Assembly: GCF_900107725.1 (NCBI RefSeq)
Contig: NZ_FNQO01000002.1
Span: 372,001-436,000, forward strand
Direction: 5' to 3'
Source: Microbulbifer marinus
GTDB lineage: Bacteria > Pseudomonadota > Gammaproteobacteria > Pseudomonadales > Cellvibrionaceae
DNA length: 64,000 nucleotides
Shown here: piece by piece, positions 56,285-64,000 of the stretch
Numbering within the stretch: position 1 is the first letter of the stretch
Layout: each line of letters starts with the position of its first letter
Made by a program: the position numbers and the translations under genes
Notes under the pieces: generated by a model
Databases searched by the model: none
What the model saw: the letters and a program-made list of their open reading frames with translations, nothing else
What the model was told of the DNA's origin: nothing

Positions 56285-57052
56285 TCAAAAATGCCAGCGC
56301 AGGCCGCCCTCGGCGATAAAATTTTCATTGTTCAGATCGAAGTTCGCCGGCAATAGACTCGACCTCACTTCGACGTCGTCGGTCTGGCGCCAGCGCACGC
56401 CGCCGAAGAAGGACAGCTGCTCGCTGCACAGATAGCTCAGCCCCGCCATTACCTGCCAGGCAAATACCCGGTCATCGTCATCAATGATTTTGATATTGGA
56501 GGGCTCGTATTCCACGTCGACCCAGCCGCTGCCGACGCCGACACCGACATAGGGCGACCAGCTGCTGCCCATGTCGAAGTCATAAAACGCATTGACGAAC
56601 AGGTAATCCGTGCCGATATCCCCCTTGCCATTGCGCACGACCTGCCCGACGGTCGCGCCGAGCACATCCGCCGCGCCCTCCACCAGCACAGACGCATCCA
56701 GGGCGTCGATATTACCGACGCCGGCTACCCTGACGTTCTTGTGTTTATCGACGTCGTTTTTCGCGTAGGCGTATTCTGCCTCGACACGAAAATGCTGCAT
56801 GCGCCAGCCGACGGCGAGGTTGACGCCGTAACCGCTGTCGGTTTCCGTGTCCCAGCGCACGCCGGTGCCGATAGGCAGTAAGACATCGACCGGACCGCCG
56901 GTGACGAAATCCCGCGTGAAGCGGCCGTCGGTGGAAATATCGTCCTGGTCGTTGTAACTCAGGGAGCCACTGACATATAGGCCTTCCGCCTGAGCGGCAG
57001 CAGAAAGCGCCAGGCCCGCGATCGCAATGAAGAGAGGATTTCTGCTCAACAT
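56285..57052 (-). CDS. Outer-membrane beta-barrel protein (OmpW/opacity-type)
   Basis: A 255-residue protein with a signal peptide (MLSRNPLFIAIAGLALSAAAQA), then strand-rich segments (YGVNLAVGWRMQHFRVEAEYAY, WSPYVGVGVGSGWVDVEYE) and a terminal GGLRWHF with C-terminal Phe. It looks like an eight-stranded barrel of the OmpW or opacity-type group; cargo unknown. The ATG at 57052 is chosen over a GTG at 57058 because AGGA lies at normal distance. Confidence 0.8.
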   Translation of the reverse strand: MLSRNPLFIAIAGLALSAAAQAEGLYVSGSLSYNDQDDISTDGRFTRDFVTGGPVDVLLPIGTGVRWDTETDSGYGVNLAVGWRMQHFRVEAEYAYAKNDVDKHKNVRVAGVGNIDALDASVLVEGAADVLGATVGQVVRNGKGDIGTDYLFVNAFYDFDMGSSWSPYVGVGVGSGWVDVEYEPSNIKIIDDDDRVFAWQVMAGLSYLCSEQLSFFGGVRWRQTDDVEVRSSLLPANFDLNNENFIAEGGLRWHF

Positions 57053-57242
57053 AGTCACATCCTGTTTCTTGATGGTTGCGACTGTTTGTTACGCGGAATG
57101 ATTAACGGTGGATCTCAGCGGCGAAAAAATTTTAATTGCGAGGCAGTTAGCAAATAGATCCGCGCCCGATATTTGGCGGGAAAATTTCCAAAGGAAGTGC
57201 CGGGCTAAAAAAGTTCGACTCGGCGCGAGTCGGAACAAAACT

Positions 57243-58004
57243 TCAGGCGTTGTCGATACCAAACAGTTGCCGTAACAGGTAACCGGTCAAGTAGGCCAGT
57301 GACGCGGCGCTTCCGCCGAGCAGCAATGTGCTGAAGCCCGCGCGCAGAATCGGCTGCGAGTATACCAGGCTCTTCAGCATACCGATGCACAGGAACATCA
57401 GGGCGGCAAGAAAAGTACTGGCGACAAACTGTGTCTGCTGCGCCACCGATGGCAGCAGGAAGGGCAATAGCGGCACGGTGCCGACAGCAATAAATGCGGC
57501 AAAGGTGACCAGTGCCGAGGTCACCGGGTTATAGCGGGCGCTGTTGAGGCCGTACTCCTCGGTGAGCATCGTCTCCACCCACAGCTGGCGATTGGCGGTA
57601 ATAGTAGCGACGATTTTCTCCAGCGTTTCGCCGCCAAAGCCCTTGTTGGCAAAAATCTGCCGGATCTCCTCCCGCTCGCCCTCCGGTACCAGCTCGATAT
57701 GCCGCTCCTCGGTGCGCCGGGCCAGCTCGCGGTATTCGCGCTCGGCGTTGACCGCCTCGTAGTTGCTGACCGCCATGCTGAAACCGTCGGCGATCAGGTT
57801 GGCAAAGCCCAGCACCAGCACCACCAGTGGAGAAAAGCCGGCGCCGAAGGCACCCGATACCACCGCGAAGGTTGTCACACAACCGTCGATGGCACCGAGG
57901 ACAAAGTCGGAGACCTTCTGCGATTTCGGCTGCTGCTGCAGGCGCCGGGCGATATTTTCCGGCCGGTGCTCGTCGAGCAGGTCCTTCCTGCGCTGTTCTG
58001 CCAT
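57243..58004 (-). CDS. VIT1/CCC1 family membrane transporter
   Basis: A 253-residue protein. Features fit the vacuolar iron/manganese transporter family: an N-terminal amphipathic stretch, SDFVLGAIDGCVTTFAVVSGAFGAGFSPLVVLVLGFANLIADGFSMAVSNYEA-region motifs (split by residue blocks), a cytosolic charged helix with EEREEIRQIF-like residues, then three more membrane segments. Members move Fe(II) or Mn(II); the ion here is unproven. The gene stands alone, with a GNAT gene upstream on the same strand. Confidence 0.88.
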   Translation of the reverse strand: MAEQRRKDLLDEHRPENIARRLQQQPKSQKVSDFVLGAIDGCVTTFAVVSGAFGAGFSPLVVLVLGFANLIADGFSMAVSNYEAVNAEREYRELARRTEERHIELVPEGEREEIRQIFANKGFGGETLEKIVATITANRQLWVETMLTEEYGLNSARYNPVTSALVTFAAFIAVGTVPLLPFLLPSVAQQTQFVASTFLAALMFLCIGMLKSLVYSQPILRAGFSTLLLGGSAASLAYLTGYLLRQLFGIDNA

Positions 58005-58044
58005 CGCCAGTCCTTTGGCCAGTTCCCCCGATAGAAATAGAGTG

Positions 58045-58527
58045 CTATTGCAGAAAACGCTGCATCACGTAGACGTCCACCAGACCTCGCTGTGGATCGC
58101 GAAATGCGTTGGGCAGGGTGTCGATGATGGTGAAATCCAGCTCCTGATACAGCGTCACCGCGGGGACGTTGCTACTGGGGACATAGTTGAACTGCATTTC
58201 GAGGTAGTCCGCATCCTGTGCGCGGGCGATGCTGTGCTGCACCAGCGCGCGGCCGACACCGCGATCGCGCACTTCCGGGCGCACCAGATAGGTGGCGCTG
58301 GCAACATGGTGGGCCAGCCCCGGATAGTTGGCGCCGAGCTTGTACATGCCGAGCTGATGCGGCCCCTCTTCGGCCACATAGGTCAGCAGCGCCTCACTGA
58401 ACCACTGACAGTGAAATGCGTCCCGGTCGATTGCGGCGGAAAACGGCAGGGCATCGCCGCCCCTGACGGCGCGAAAGATGCCCCACATGGATTCCAGATC
58501 CTCTTCTACCGCCTCGCGGATATGCAT
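58045..58527 (-). CDS. GNAT family N-acetyltransferase
   Basis: A 160-residue protein with the GNAT fold: MHIREAVEEDLESMWGIFRAV, an acetyl-CoA-binding region LVRPEVRDRGVGRALVQHSI (the R/Q-x-x-G-x-G/A loop), and FNYVPSSNVPAVTLYQELDF. The ATG at 58527 is chosen because AGGAGTGG precedes it; the frame upstream would overlap the next gene. Substrate unknown. Adjacent on the same strand to the VIT-family gene. Confidence 0.9.
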   Translation of the reverse strand: MHIREAVEEDLESMWGIFRAVRGGDALPFSAAIDRDAFHCQWFSEALLTYVAEEGPHQLGMYKLGANYPGLAHHVASATYLVRPEVRDRGVGRALVQHSIARAQDADYLEMQFNYVPSSNVPAVTLYQELDFTIIDTLPNAFRDPQRGLVDVYVMQRFLQ

Positions 58528-58573
58528 GTGTCCACTCCTGTCCGCGACCAAGATGCGCTGTGGACGCGGCGCT

Positions 58574-59341
58574 CTACTTGACGATAAAACTGCCCCGGTC
58601 AACACCGGTGTTGCCGGTCTTCGGATCGTAGGCGTAGACGAGGATCTCGTACACGCCCGGCGCCGCAGTCGCCAGCTCGGTGCTGAAGGTGTTCATGGTG
58701 TCCTGCATTGCCAGCGGCAGTGTCTTGAACGGCTTGCCGTCTTTCTTGACGATAGCCGCCACTTCAAGCTGGCTGCCGTCCCACAGGCCACCGGCGGTCA
58801 GCGGACAGCCGCACATCATCACCACGTTGGCACGAATCTCGAACGGGCTCTTGTCGGCGGAAGTGTAGAAGTGCGTCTGCGGACTCAACAGGTCTACCAC
58901 CATGCCCGGTATTTCGACGATAAGCCCATCGCCGCCGATCGGCTTGCCCGGCACCAGCCAGATCTGCGTCTGTGCCAGCACCCGCGCCTGCTTCTTGATA
59001 AAAGGCGCCAGTACTTCGACGGTCAGGAAAACCGGCTCGCTGATATCGAGTGTAGCCTCGAACTTCGCCGCGCCCTCGGCAATGGAGTCGTAGCGGCTGT
59101 GGGGCTTTTCCATAATGATTTCGGTGTTGCCGGTACTGCCGCGGGTCAGGCCCTCCGCCAGTATGCGGCCGCTGTCCGCCTCGCGGATGCGCACCATCGC
59201 GCCACCGATGGAGGTGCCGATAAATTTGGCGTCCTTGGCCTTGGCGCGCACGACGATATCGGTGGGAATTTCCTTTGCCAGCAACGGCAAGGACGTCAAC
59301 AACAGCAACAGCAGAGTGATAAAACGAGTAATCGGTTTCAA
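58574..59341 (-). CDS. Secreted protein of unknown function
   Basis: A 255-residue protein with a signal peptide (MKPITRFITLLLLLLTSLPLLA), then beta-rich sequence resembling immunoglobulin-like folds (DIVVRAKAKDAKFIGTSIGGAMVRIREADSG split, AAPGVYEILVYAYDPKTGNTGVDRGSFIV). A CGCP motif lies near residue 190. I do not recognise a family. It starts with TTG preceded by AAGGA. The related short dyad CCAACTTTGGCT is about 60 bases upstream. Confidence 0.7.
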   Translation of the reverse strand: MKPITRFITLLLLLLTSLPLLAKEIPTDIVVRAKAKDAKFIGTSIGGAMVRIREADSGRILAEGLTRGSTGNTEIIMEKPHSRYDSIAEGAAKFEATLDISEPVFLTVEVLAPFIKKQARVLAQTQIWLVPGKPIGGDGLIVEIPGMVVDLLSPQTHFYTSADKSPFEIRANVVMMCGCPLTAGGLWDGSQLEVAAIVKKDGKPFKTLPLAMQDTMNTFSTELATAAPGVYEILVYAYDPKTGNTGVDRGSFIVK

Positions 59342-59455
59342 GGCACTTTCCTTTATCGAATCGGGGAAGCTCGTCCGCCGGCGTAAAGCATGTCACCGGC
59401 AGTCCAACTTTGGCTGGCAGCAAATCTGCCGAATCTGTGCGGGTTATTCCGATAC

Positions 59456-60046
59456 CTAGACCGGCAGGCCGACCAGTAAATCGTAGATGCCGATACCGAA
59501 AAATATCCAGAACAGAACACCAAGCACTATCCACAGGAAATTCGGCGCGGTGAAGTTCGCGTTTTCCTCTCCCTCCGGATCACCACAGGCGATATTAGCC
59601 GCCTTCTGCGCCGCATACAGTACCCACGCCGTCACCGGAAACGTTGCCAGACCGATAAGATCGACTGCCGAAAACTGCTCCGACGACGCCGCGATACGAT
59701 CGGCGATACTGCCCACGATCGCCGCCACCACATAGATAGTGGCCATCAGTGCCGGCGACCATTTGTGGCTCTTACCGGACTCCTCGATACGGCTCTGGAT
59801 CGTGCGGAAAAGGGCATGGGTAAAGAATATCGAGAAGATGGCGCGCATGACCGGCATCATGCTCTCGCCGCTGGCGCGCTTGTACTGACTCCAGTGGCGG
59901 TAGAACCAGTAGACGCTGTAGATACTGAAGGTGGCGAAGAACAGCACCAGGAATTTTCTTTTGGAAACGACATAAAATTCCTGCTGTAGCGCATCAGCAT
60001 CCGTCTGCAGCTCCGCCTCCGGCGCCCGGTAGATATCGGTATCCAT
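59456..60046 (-). CDS. Membrane protein with YxAPEA tail, unknown function
   Basis: A 196-residue protein. A cytoplasmic N-terminus (MDTDIYRAPEAELQ) precedes about four membrane segments (VLFFATFSIYSVYWFYRHW, ALMATIYVVAAIVGSIA, LIGLATFPVTAWVLYAAQK, FLWIVLGVLFWIFFGIGIYDLLV). The first segment pattern is reminiscent of DUF4234-like proteins. Its tail motif matches that of the protein at 19001-19747 although the rest is unrelated. A GGGGG ribosome site precedes the ATG. Confidence 0.7.
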   Translation of the reverse strand: MDTDIYRAPEAELQTDADALQQEFYVVSKRKFLVLFFATFSIYSVYWFYRHWSQYKRASGESMMPVMRAIFSIFFTHALFRTIQSRIEESGKSHKWSPALMATIYVVAAIVGSIADRIAASSEQFSAVDLIGLATFPVTAWVLYAAQKAANIACGDPEGEENANFTAPNFLWIVLGVLFWIFFGIGIYDLLVGLPV

Positions 60047-60177
60047 AGGATTCCCCCGCGTTATTTTTATGATGGCGACTTTGTGACCGTGCGTAAGGCC
60101 CCAAAGTACGTCAAAACTAACTTGGACGGCGGAGAATTACCACAAGCGTGAAACCGGCGTCAGCGGAAACAAAAAAG

Positions 60178-60196
60178 GCCGGGCATTGCCCGGCCT
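60178..60196 (-). terminator. Rho-independent terminator after the DUF885 gene
   Basis: GGCCGGGC-ATT-GCCCGGCC forms an eight-base stem; on the minus strand it is followed by six T. It sits about 30 bases beyond the DUF885 stop. Confidence 0.85.
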
Positions 60197-60224
60197 TTGC
60201 ATTGGGTAAATCCACTGCTGCGAA

Positions 60225-62117
60225 TTAAGAGGCCTTCACCTCTTCAACCCAGCGATTCACCCGTGCCTCCAGCATCGGCAGTGGCAGGGCGCCGCCGCCG
60301 AGTACGGTGTCGTGGAAGCCGCGGATATCGAACTTGTCACCGAGGGCCTCTTTGGCCTGGTCGCGCAGCTCGAGAATCTTCAGCATGCCGATCTTGTACG
60401 AAGTCGCCTGGCCCGGCAGGGTCAGGTAACGGCGTACCTCGGAGCGCACGGCGCTCTCCGGAATCGCGGAGTTTTCGAGGAAGTACTCCACCGCCTGATC
60501 CTGGGTCCAGCCCTTGGCGTGCATGCCGGTGTCGACTACGAGGCGGATCGCCCGCCACATCTCCGCGGTCAGGCGGCCGAAGTCCTTGTAGGGGTCCTGG
60601 AACTGGCCCATCTCCTTGGCGAGTTTTTCCGAGTAGAGCGCCCAGCCCTCGATGTAGGGGGTGAAATGCGCCTGGGTGCGGAACTGCGGGATATTTTCCA
60701 GCTCCTGGGCGATGGAGATCTGCATATGGTGGCCGGGGCTACCCTCGTGATAGGTCACGGTTTCCATGTCGGTGGTCGACAGGGCACTCATGTCAGACAT
60801 GTGCACGTAGTAGGTACCCGGGCGCGAGCCGTCCGGCGTGCCGGACTGGTAGTGCTGCGCACCGCCCGGTACCTCGCGGAAGGGCTCAACGCGCTTCACC
60901 ACCAGATCCGCCTTCGGCAGGATGCCGAAGTATTCCGGCAGCTTCTTCTCGATGTCGGCGAGGAAGCCACGCGTCTCGGCCAGGTAGCCTTCACGGCCCT
61001 CGTCGGTGTTCGGGTAGTAGAACTGGTCGTCTTCGCGAATGAACGTGAAGAACTCCTGCAGGTTGCCCTCGAAGCCCACCTGGTCCTTGATCGCTTCCAT
61101 CTCCTTGCGGATGCGCGCCACTTCGTCGAGGCCGATCTGGTGTACCTGATCGGCGGTCAGGTCGAGGGTGGTGTAGGTGGCCAGGCGGTTGTTGTAGTAG
61201 GCCTCGCCGTTCGGCAGGGTCGAGGCGCCCTTCGGCTCCTCGCTGGCATTCTCGCGGTCTTCCTGCAGCCAGGCGATGTAGTTGTCGTAGGCCGGCTTGA
61301 AGTTTTCCTTCAGGCTTTTTTCAACCTTGGCCTGCAGCTGCTCGGCGGTTTCCGCATCGATCTTGTCGGCTTTTTTCAGCGCTTCGATCTTGCCCTTGGC
61401 GTCAGAATAAAGCGGGGCATCGCCCTCACCCTCGAACGGCGTGCCGGTAGAGACTTTCTGCGCGCGCTCGATCGCCAGGTCGTAGGCAAAGCGCGGCGGG
61501 CGGATGCCGTCTTTCGCGGAGAGTTGGGCGCGCTCGAGCATCTGGCCGAGGGCACGGCTGATGCCATCGATACGGGCGATGTAGGCCTGCATATCCTCGA
61601 CTGTATCGACCTTATGGATATTGATCAGGAAATTGGGCAGGGACGCCTCCGGGCCGCCCAGCTCACCGGCGAAATAGGCATGGCGCCTGAACGGTGCGGC
61701 TGCCTTGGCCTGCTCGTACTGGAAAATCCACAGGTCGTAGGATTCCTTGCCGGCGGTGGTGAGCTTGTCGTAGTCGAAGTTCGCCTTCAGGTCCTCGACG
61801 GTCTTCGCCTGCCAGGCCAGCTGGCGATCCTGCTCGGCCTCGCTCATATCGTCGATCTGATCGTAGAGTTCCTTGCGGCCCAGGTAACTCAGCTGTATCG
61901 GGCTGAACTGCAGCTGCTCTTCGTAGCGCTCGTCGAACCACTCGGTCAGGCGCTGGCTTTCGGCGGCCGGATCTGTCGCGACAGCGGTTTCAGTCGCGGC
62001 GGCGTTCTGCGCCTGCTGCGCACTGGCGCTGGCTTCGGTGGCTTCGTCGCGCTGGCAGCCGCCCAGGATGGCGAGGGCCAGCAGGCTGGGAATAAGGGGG
62101 TTGTACAGTTTTTTCAT
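60225..62117 (-). CDS. DUF885 family lipoprotein (putative zinc metallopeptidase)
   Basis: A 630-residue protein. The N-terminus MKKLYNPLIPSLLALAILGGC ends in a lipobox with the lipidated Cys, so it is a lipoprotein. The DUF885 core includes YHEGSPGHHMQIS, the gluzincin-like HExxxxHH stretch, and a conserved Glu downstream (YIEGWALYSE). Relatives are M32-like peptidases of unclear substrate. The ATG at 62117 is chosen because it gives the lipobox; the extra residues upstream look spurious. Confidence 0.9.
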   Translation of the reverse strand: MKKLYNPLIPSLLALAILGGCQRDEATEASASAQQAQNAAATETAVATDPAAESQRLTEWFDERYEEQLQFSPIQLSYLGRKELYDQIDDMSEAEQDRQLAWQAKTVEDLKANFDYDKLTTAGKESYDLWIFQYEQAKAAAPFRRHAYFAGELGGPEASLPNFLINIHKVDTVEDMQAYIARIDGISRALGQMLERAQLSAKDGIRPPRFAYDLAIERAQKVSTGTPFEGEGDAPLYSDAKGKIEALKKADKIDAETAEQLQAKVEKSLKENFKPAYDNYIAWLQEDRENASEEPKGASTLPNGEAYYNNRLATYTTLDLTADQVHQIGLDEVARIRKEMEAIKDQVGFEGNLQEFFTFIREDDQFYYPNTDEGREGYLAETRGFLADIEKKLPEYFGILPKADLVVKRVEPFREVPGGAQHYQSGTPDGSRPGTYYVHMSDMSALSTTDMETVTYHEGSPGHHMQISIAQELENIPQFRTQAHFTPYIEGWALYSEKLAKEMGQFQDPYKDFGRLTAEMWRAIRLVVDTGMHAKGWTQDQAVEYFLENSAIPESAVRSEVRRYLTLPGQATSYKIGMLKILELRDQAKEALGDKFDIRGFHDTVLGGGALPLPMLEARVNRWVEEVKAS

Positions 62118-62279
62118 TGGAATCTTCGTGGCCAGATCAAATATTGGGCAAAAAAAACGCCGGTTACTTTGACATGAAAACACCGGGGTGTCGATTAACC
62201 CGCCGGCATGACACGGCGCCTTTGCGCCGAATCGACGGAACTGCGAGACGGGTATTTCAACGAGTGGCTTGAGGGGAAA

Positions 62280-62783
62280 CTAGTTAGCGCCGGGATCCGC
62301 CGGGCTGGTCAGGTCGCGGCGCCGGCGCCAGCGCTTGTAGCGCGCGTGCACACCGCGCGTCATCAGGGACGAATAGTTCTCCAGAATATCCACCCCCAGC
62401 AATACGAACACCACCAGCACCGCCAGCGTCATCGCGGTACCCGGCACGCCGAAACCGATCAGCGCGCCGATAGCGGCCTGCACCCAGATGGTGGCCGCGG
62501 AAGTGACACCCACCACCACGCCGTCGCGCGCCAGCATGACGCCGGCACCGAGAAAGCCGATACCGGTAATGACCTGCCCCAACACCCGCGCGCGGTCGGC
62601 ACCGCCGCCAATAGACACCGCCAGCGCGGTAAAGGCATAGGTGCCCAGCACGATCAAAATGGAGGTGCGGATACCGACCGGCTTGCCGCGCAACTGGCGC
62701 TCGAAGCCGATGGCCCCGGCGCACAGCATGGCGGTGAGAATGCCGCTCCAGGTCAGTGGGGCGACGGTCAACAGGTCATTCAT
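62280..62783 (-). CDS. MgtC/SapB family membrane protein
   Basis: A 167-residue membrane protein. MgtC-family blocks are visible: LCAGAIGFERQLRGKPVGIRTSILIVLGTYAFT, RVLGQVITGIGFLGAGVMLARD, and VGVTSAATIWVQAAIGALIGFG. About four to five membrane segments are present, with no MgtC C-terminal ACT-like domain. Members adjust F-type ATP synthase or magnesium stress in other species; the role here is unknown. It overlaps the MscS-like gene by 8 bases, so the two are coupled. Confidence 0.9.
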   Translation of the reverse strand: MNDLLTVAPLTWSGILTAMLCAGAIGFERQLRGKPVGIRTSILIVLGTYAFTALAVSIGGGADRARVLGQVITGIGFLGAGVMLARDGVVVGVTSAATIWVQAAIGALIGFGVPGTAMTLAVLVVFVLLGVDILENYSSLMTRGVHARYKRWRRRRDLTSPADPGAN

Positions 62784-63621
62784 CCTGCAGCTTCTCCAGC
62801 ACTTTTTTCTTTTCCGGCTGGCTGACGATATGCAGCTCCCGCTGCGGGAACGGAATCGTCAGGCCCTCGGCTTCCAGCGCCGGCTTCAGTTTTTTCATCA
62901 TGCCCCAGTAGATATCCCAGTACTCGTCGTTGCGCGCCCAGGCGCGCAGGTGCAGGTTCACGGAACTGTCGGCCAGCGCGCGCACCGCATAGGCGGGTTC
63001 CGGCTCCGGCAGGATACGCGGCTCCTCCGCCACCAGCCGGCGCAACACCGCCATACCGGTCTCGATATCGTCGCCGTAGGCAATACTGGCGATGATCTCG
63101 AGGCGCCGGGTGGCATTGCGGCTGTAGTTGATCAGGTTCTGGCCCCAGACGTTGCTGTTGGGGGCGGAAATCCGCAGGCCGTCGACGGTGTCCAGCTGGG
63201 TGGTGAACAGCCCCACCTCCACCACCGTGCCCATGGTGTCGCCGAACTGAATCATATCGCCGACACGGAACGGCCGCAGGCCGAGCAGGATAAAACCGGC
63301 AGCGATATTCTGCAGCGTGTCCTTCATGGCCAGGCCCACGGCGATACCGGCGGCACCGAGCAGCGCTACCAGGCTGGTGGTGTTGACGCCGAAGCGGTCC
63401 AGTATCACCAGCAGGCCGACGATATAGACGCCCCAGACGACGATATTGCTCAGCACCGGGATCAGTGTGGCGTCGAGCTTCGACGACAACCGGCCGACGG
63501 CGCGGCGGGCAAGCCCGGCGGCAATCCAGGTGACGACCAGGATTGCGATGGCCGCGCCGATTTTTGCGGCGAGTCCGATAAGCTGGGGGCCGTACTGATC
63601 CAGCAGTTGATTAACGTCCAT
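62776..63621 (-). CDS. MscS family mechanosensitive ion channel
   Basis: A 281-residue MscS-like protein. An N-terminal helix pair leads to the pore helix TTSLVALLGAAGIAVGLAMKDTLQNIAAGFILLGLRPFRVGDMIQFGD-type region (TM3 with Gly/Ala pattern), then the beta domain (VVEVGLFTTQLDTVDGLRISAPNS) and alpha/beta C-terminus. Length matches E. coli MscS, and it should release solutes on hypo-osmotic shock. A GAGGAGAG ribosome site precedes the ATG. Confidence 0.93.
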   Translation of the reverse strand: MDVNQLLDQYGPQLIGLAAKIGAAIAILVVTWIAAGLARRAVGRLSSKLDATLIPVLSNIVVWGVYIVGLLVILDRFGVNTTSLVALLGAAGIAVGLAMKDTLQNIAAGFILLGLRPFRVGDMIQFGDTMGTVVEVGLFTTQLDTVDGLRISAPNSNVWGQNLINYSRNATRRLEIIASIAYGDDIETGMAVLRRLVAEEPRILPEPEPAYAVRALADSSVNLHLRAWARNDEYWDIYWGMMKKLKPALEAEGLTIPFPQRELHIVSQPEKKKVLEKLQDE

Positions 63622-63731
63622 TGCACAGCTCTCCTCTCAGCGATGTACAGAAACGGCTAATGCCCGCAGCATACGGCAAAAACCCGCGGCCTTCATCGGC
63701 GGAAAACTACAGGAGCCGGCCAGAGGCCGTG

Positions 63732-64000
63732 TCAGAGCAAGCCCCGCCGCTCGGCCTCCCGCTCACACTCGGCGTGGGCGGGGCAGGTCACCAGATGGTC
63801 GTTGACCATGCCGGTGGCCTGCATGTGCGCGTACATGATGGTGCTGCCGACGAAACTGAAGCCCGCTTTCTTCAGCGCCTTGCTCATCGCATCGGAGGCG
63901 GGCGTGCTGGCCGGCACCTGGTTGAGGCTGCGGTAGCGGTTCACCACGACCCGGCCATCGGTAAACTGCCACAGGAATTCCGCCAGGCTGCTGCCGCTGT
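63732..64000 (-). CDS. tag: DNA-3-methyladenine glycosylase I, 3' part
   Basis: The frame runs from a stop at 63732 to the window edge at 64000, giving the last ~89 residues. The stretch SDAMSKALKKAGFSFVGSTIMYAHMQATGMVNDHLVTC is diagnostic of Tag, including the C-terminal His/Cys pair that binds zinc in the E. coli enzyme (HLVTC). It removes 3-methyladenine from DNA. The 5' part lies outside the window, so length and start cannot be given. Confidence 0.92.
   Translation of the reverse strand, partial: SGSSLAEFLWQFTDGRVVVNRYRSLNQVPASTPASDAMSKALKKAGFSFVGSTIMYAHMQATGMVNDHLVTCPAHAECEREAERRGLL

Noticed and set aside
60312-62177. 621-codon plus-strand frame opposite the DUF885 gene
   Set aside because: Antisense shadow with low-complexity Leu/Val/Gly/Arg composition; the minus strand encodes a clear lipoprotein.

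Overview
The window looks like chromosomal DNA of a gammaproteobacterium. The evidence is the order glnA - DUF4124 gene - ntrB - ntrC, the yrfG-hslR-...-hslO block, ATP-type pckA behind a HexR-like palindrome, thiI with a rhodanese tail, and typA. Overall gene content suggests a marine Cellvibrionales member (Microbulbifer-like). That is an inference from gene content, not a database result.

Region 1 (1-1500): a PAS-LuxR regulator cut by the window edge and a DJ-1/PfpI protein, convergent, with a strong hairpin between them. Region 2 (1600-17530): an exopolysaccharide locus entirely on the minus strand and visibly less GC-rich than the rest. Read from its upstream end it holds two GT2 glycosyltransferases, a WecG/TagA/CpsF transferase, a Wzy/ligase-like polymerase, a Wzx flippase, a WcaJ-type initiating transferase, an outer-membrane beta-barrel, a short Wza-like OPX protein, a Wzc-like co-polymerase/tyrosine autokinase, a PHP-type tyrosine phosphatase and a clan GH-A-like hydrolase. 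The short OPX next to a beta-barrel suggests a composite OPX/beta-barrel export pore. No sugar-nucleotide synthesis genes are present.

Region 3 (17.8-26.8 kb): a DUF2939/DUF2237 pair on the minus strand, divergent from a tightly overlapping plus-strand run: polytopic membrane protein, RDD, SpoIIM-like, DUF4129, DUF4350, MoxR ATPase, DUF58. This is a conserved but functionally undefined membrane/AAA+ system. Region 4 (26.8-45 kb): mainly housekeeping genes. These are a 2OG oxygenase, small outer-membrane and HicB-like proteins, cysQ, cysK, a lysoplasmalogenase-like protein, yrfG-hslR-protease-DUF4124-hslO, pckA, two tandem M15-like peptidases, an AI-2E exporter, two bestrophin-like paralogs, a peroxiredoxin and a CPBP protease.

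Region 5 (45-52 kb): the nitrogen-control block. glnA carries a near-consensus sigma-54 promoter and two NtrC-like palindromes. ntrBC has its own NtrC consensus site directly after a terminator. Region 6 (50.6-64 kb): thiI, typA, a macro-domain protein, a diguanylate cyclase, an outer-membrane protein, a VIT-family transporter, an acetyltransferase, two uncharacterised proteins, a DUF885 lipoprotein, MgtC-like and MscS-like membrane proteins, and the 3' part of tag at the right edge.

The most unusual non-coding structure is a two-copy hairpin repeat (32626-32701 and 54227-54298). Both copies have a 36-nt loop with an almost identical 30-nt core, inside stems whose sequences differ but still pair. 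No tRNA, rRNA, CRISPR array or transposase was seen.
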